This document shows, one piece after another, positions 61,059 through 64,000 of a stretch of 64,000 bases of DNA. This DNA is from Mya arenaria (lineage: Eukaryota > Mollusca > Bivalvia > Myida > Myidae): the NCBI RefSeq assembly GCF_026914265.1, contig NC_069135.1:36622337-36686336 (forward strand). Direction: 5' to 3'. A model generated the notes under the pieces. It searched no databases. It was not told the origin of the DNA and saw nothing but the letters and a program-made list of their open reading frames with translations. Numbering within the stretch: the first letter of the stretch is position 1; every line of letters starts with the position of its first letter. A program made the position numbers and the translations under genes.

Positions 61059-61535
61059 CAGTGTGTGTATACCACGTGATAAATTACGTCATATACGCTT
61101 CGTCGGAAGGCTTAAAATAAAGACTTAAATCAAAGATAATTTTCCTTTACTTCACCATTTTTAATAAAACAAAGGGCAGTCTATGCCACTTAAAGAGCCC
61201 CACCTTCGTTGTATTACCGAAGTTTGAAAAGGTGATAAGTTTCATCAAACACTTCGACAAACTTGTTTCCAAAATAATGTTTTGACAGCGCTCCGTCAGA
61301 CGGCCGTACTGTGAAAAGGTTTGTCGAAGTGTTTTAAGAAACTAAACTCTCAATCAAACTCTGGTAAAAGACCGAAGGTGGGGCTCCGTATGCGGCGTAT
61401 ACTGCGCTATGTTCCATTAAAAATGGTGAAGAAATAGTGAAGTTATCTTTGTTTAAAGTCTTCATTAGAAGCAAAATATTGCCTTCCGACGTAGCATTTA
61501 TGACGCAATTTGTCAAATTTGGTATAAACACACTG
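61059..61535. mobile_element. Foldback MITE with 5-bp target duplication
   Basis: Ends CAGTGTGTGTATACC and ggtataaacacactg are inverted, the arms extending more than 150 bp inward with imperfect pairing. ATTCA occurs immediately on both sides (61,054-61,058 and 61,536-61,540), a 5-bp target duplication. 477 bp, no transposase. The partner copy is in the hydrolase gene at 48,260-48,698. Confidence 0.8.
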
Positions 61536-61544
61536 ATTCAGAGA

Positions 61545-62390
61545 GTCTGACAAAACAAGGTAATAAAAACATAAACATTCGTCAGAAATTGCTAAAAGAT
61601 ATATAAGTTTGGGCCAACCAAAATAAATGTGTAATGCGACGCCATACACAGTTATGATTTCAAAGCCGGAAAAAAAATGTAGCACGGCATTTTGAAGTGA
61701 AGCCATCGCTATGCAATCCAAGAAGCTTATTTTTCTGTATTAAAATTCAAAATAATGCAGATATAAGCGATATCGAATTAAAAGCTTATGCATATATATA
61801 TATGCACGTATGTTATTTATTATTTTTTTCATTTAATATTAGGTATAGTTGAATACGGAAACAATTATTTAAAAAACTGCCCCCCCCCCCCGTCTCAGTA
61901 ATTCCTACACAAATGTCATACTTTTAATGACTTGAAAAACGTTTTTCTGAAAAAAAAAGAATTTTAAAAACTTGAGTAACATTATGCATTATCTTCGGGT
62001 AATACTAAGTATAATCTGATAATTCAAAACAAATATAAATTCGCTGTCACTTATATCTGTATTAATAACAGATAAATATGAAGATATTATTTTCTTTAAT
62101 TCAAGTAAATACCAGTACGTAATAAGTTTTAATTCAAAACACAAGACATAATTTTCCTTTAATCAATCAATTATTGTTCTCTGCTTTATTCCGTTCTTTT
62201 GTTATATTATTCAATAACAGGCAATAATTACTCTTTAATGCAATAAAACGCTTTTTACAGTTGGCGATAATCCGCGCCATGAAAACAAATTCATGAAAGG
62301 TTTAGAACCTATCACTCTAAGACGATTGGCAATCTGAACATCAGTAAACATGATATAAACAGGCGTGAACAGGAACGGACGGTCACTAGG
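61545..62390. other. Intergenic, no gene seen
   Basis: AT-rich with a C-run at 61,880-61,891. The minus-strand frame at 62,235-62,507 has no recognisable family and covers the promoter described next. Confidence 0.5.
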
Positions 62391-62400
62391 TCTGTAAATA

Positions 62401-62436
62401 TATAAATACCGACGGTTTTTCGTACTGGTCAGTTCA
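62401..62436 (+). promoter_or_regulatory. TATA box plus initiator, candidate core promoter
   Basis: TATAAATA at 62,401-62,408 and TCAGTT with its A at 62,431, exactly 30 bp between the start of the TATA box and the initiator A, the standard spacing. GC content rises just downstream. Confidence 0.5.
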
Positions 62437-62561
62437 CCTCGGGTCGCCGTTGGCGGCGGCAATGGCCGGATGGGGTGTAGGGGGACATCGTGCCTTGTAA
62501 AAGACAACTAGAATGAGAAAAATCTTCCAATGATGAGGACTTCGCATTGATGTGAAGACGA
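62431..62561 (+). other. Candidate untranslated first exon of an unidentified gene
   Basis: Runs from the initiator to a good donor (gtaagt at 62,562). It holds only very short upstream frames (12 codons from the ATG in ggcaatggcc, and others of 6 or fewer), so it is probably 5' UTR. Confidence 0.4.
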
Positions 62562-63255
62562 GTAAGTTTCTATTTTTTATATTTTAGTTGTATAAGGCAA
62601 AAAAAAAAAGTTCGGTTAGGGTTACAGCCTTTTCAAAAACCATGTAGGGAAGGTAGCTGTTTTTTTTTTTTAAATCATTAGGCTTTATATAAGAAAGTAA
62701 TTGTCATCATTGGCGAATCGAGTTAAAGTCATCTTCTGTAAAAAGCTTTAAAGGTTTTAAACTACATATTTAAACACACACTTAAAATTATTATTATTAT
62801 TATTTAAAAAACAAAACAATTACCAACTGACCATAAAAAGGGTAGAGACGGCGCTTTCGCATTTTCACCCGAACCAAATTTATTTTTAGGCCCAAACATT
62901 TTTCTATCGATATATGAACTGTTTTTCGTTATCTAGTTTAGTGAATTGTTTTTTTAGCATTATGAGATATAATTATATCTACTTTGCATACTACAAAACG
63001 ATATTTAGGATTTTATTTAAGCCTTGCACTGCATCTAGCAACAACAACAACATCTATATATACATCAACATATATATCTGTAATGGCTACATTTGTTGCA
63101 GCATATACAATATGAAGTTTTGCTTTTTTATTTCAACAATTTTCTGTGGTTCAACAACAACTTCATAACTGCATTGCCTTAATTATTTGGTCTTGTTTAG
63201 AAGAAATACAAATGAAAATTGATCGGAATGTTTTATCAAAATATTTCCTTTGTAG

Positions 63256-63330
63256 AACGTGAACCAATTGCTGAACGACAGTAGTGGAACATATCTAATT
63301 GTTCGATCGACGACTGCTGCCTGTTGTAAG
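63256..63330 (+). other. Candidate second exon (75 nt)
   Basis: Preceded by a pyrimidine-rich tttccttttgtag acceptor and followed by gtatgt. Has no ATG; likely leader sequence of the gene starting at 62,431. Confidence 0.35.
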
Positions 63331-63777
63331 GTATGTTAGCATTTTGTATTATTATTATTTTACGTGATAGTAAGATGGCATGAAGTAACATTTTAATGAT
63401 TAAGAATGGGCGGAGGGAGTGTAAAGAACGCTTCCTTCTAAATCATTGGCGGACACATTGTCAACGCAAACACTGACGAAGAGAGTGACTGTGTATAAAT
63501 GAGTGGCTGTAGTCGGACCTTAAAATACCCCCGAAAGTTGAAATTCTTAATTATTAAGCCTAGTAGTTAATGATTGCCTTTCTGCAATTTCATTGGCTAA
63601 AAATGTAAGTTGTATTCAAAATCAGTTTATAAAGCAAAGTATATTTCTATACCGGAGGGAATATTTCACTCAACTCAATACTCATCTCCAATTCTTATCA
63701 AGGAAGTACATGTTCTCGTGTATTATATAAAAATATTACTACATTATTGTAACTTATTCAATGTTCATTTTTCGCAG

Positions 63778-64000
63778 ATAATGCTTCTGGTGGCATGCTC
63801 AAAACCGTGAACATCCCTTCCGCGGCGGATACTATGTCTCCCGCACACCACCGGTTCCATACCGCTAGCCACGCCCAGCCGGACATGCCAGCCCCGACCC
63901 GCCCGAGGGAACATACGTTAAACTTGCGGTCGACTGGTTAGACTTGCTCGCTAGAGTAGAGTTTTGCGAAGAATGTAAATGTCTATTGAGATACGTTACA
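63778..64000 (+). CDS. Candidate exon of an unidentified gene at the window edge
   Basis: Follows a ttttcgcag acceptor; GC content jumps to coding-like levels. One frame from the ATG at 63,795 gives 48 residues (MLKTVNIPSAADTMSPAHH...) ending at 63,941. A different frame is open after a TAG near 63,871 to the window end (EGTYVKLAVDWLDLL...) and looks more protein-like. I cannot decide between them and recognise no family. The exon may continue beyond 64,000. Confidence 0.3.

Noticed and set aside
62235-62507. Minus-strand 90-codon frame
   Set aside because: No similarity recognised and it overlaps a better supported + strand promoter and exon.

Overview
The window is animal nuclear DNA. It is AT-rich, its genes are split by introns with GT-AG (and some GC-AG) borders, coding exons are clearly more GC-rich than their surroundings, AATAAA signals follow the last exons, and many short inverted-repeat elements and a tRNA-derived SINE are scattered about. 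Gene content and repeat style point to a mollusc, most likely a bivalve. That placement is an inference; no species can be named from the sequence alone.

Positions 1-43,260 hold a head-to-tail tandem array of a CDC25-type cell-cycle phosphatase gene, all on the + strand, with a period of about 6.9-8.6 kb. Six copies are visible: copy 1 enters the window already under way, copies 2-6 are whole. Each whole gene has seven coding exons (17, 46, 168, 150, 156, 230+118 and 138 nt) and encodes about 340 residues ending in the CDC25 rhodanese-like domain with the HCEFSSER active site. Copy 5 has a one-base deletion four bases after its active-site Cys codon. Introns and intergenic DNA are nearly as alike as exons, so the array is young or homogenised. 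Copies 1/3, 2/5 and 4/6 are closest pairs, and copy 5 is a mosaic. A seventh, much older and decayed copy (about 43.3-45.9 kb) closes the array; it has lost exons but kept a strikingly preserved block of intron 1.

From 45.9 to 64 kb the DNA is single-copy with dense small transposons. Two genes on the minus strand can be read completely: a 139-residue SleB/CwlJ-type cell-wall hydrolase (47,711-51,038), a bacterial peptidoglycan-cutting family and so a candidate ancient horizontal acquisition, and a 442-residue GT10 alpha-1,3-fucosyltransferase (53,880-55,782) with an extra hydrophobic segment at its C-terminus. Near the right edge, a TATA box placed 30 bp before an initiator, with a good splice donor and two further splice-bounded blocks, suggests the 5' end of another + strand gene that continues beyond the window.

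The remainder consists of MITE-like foldback elements of at least seven families, a SINE, a large CAGA/GGAC tetranucleotide tract and AT-rich DNA in which no gene was seen. No CRISPR, rRNA, functional tRNA or bacterial operon structure is present.
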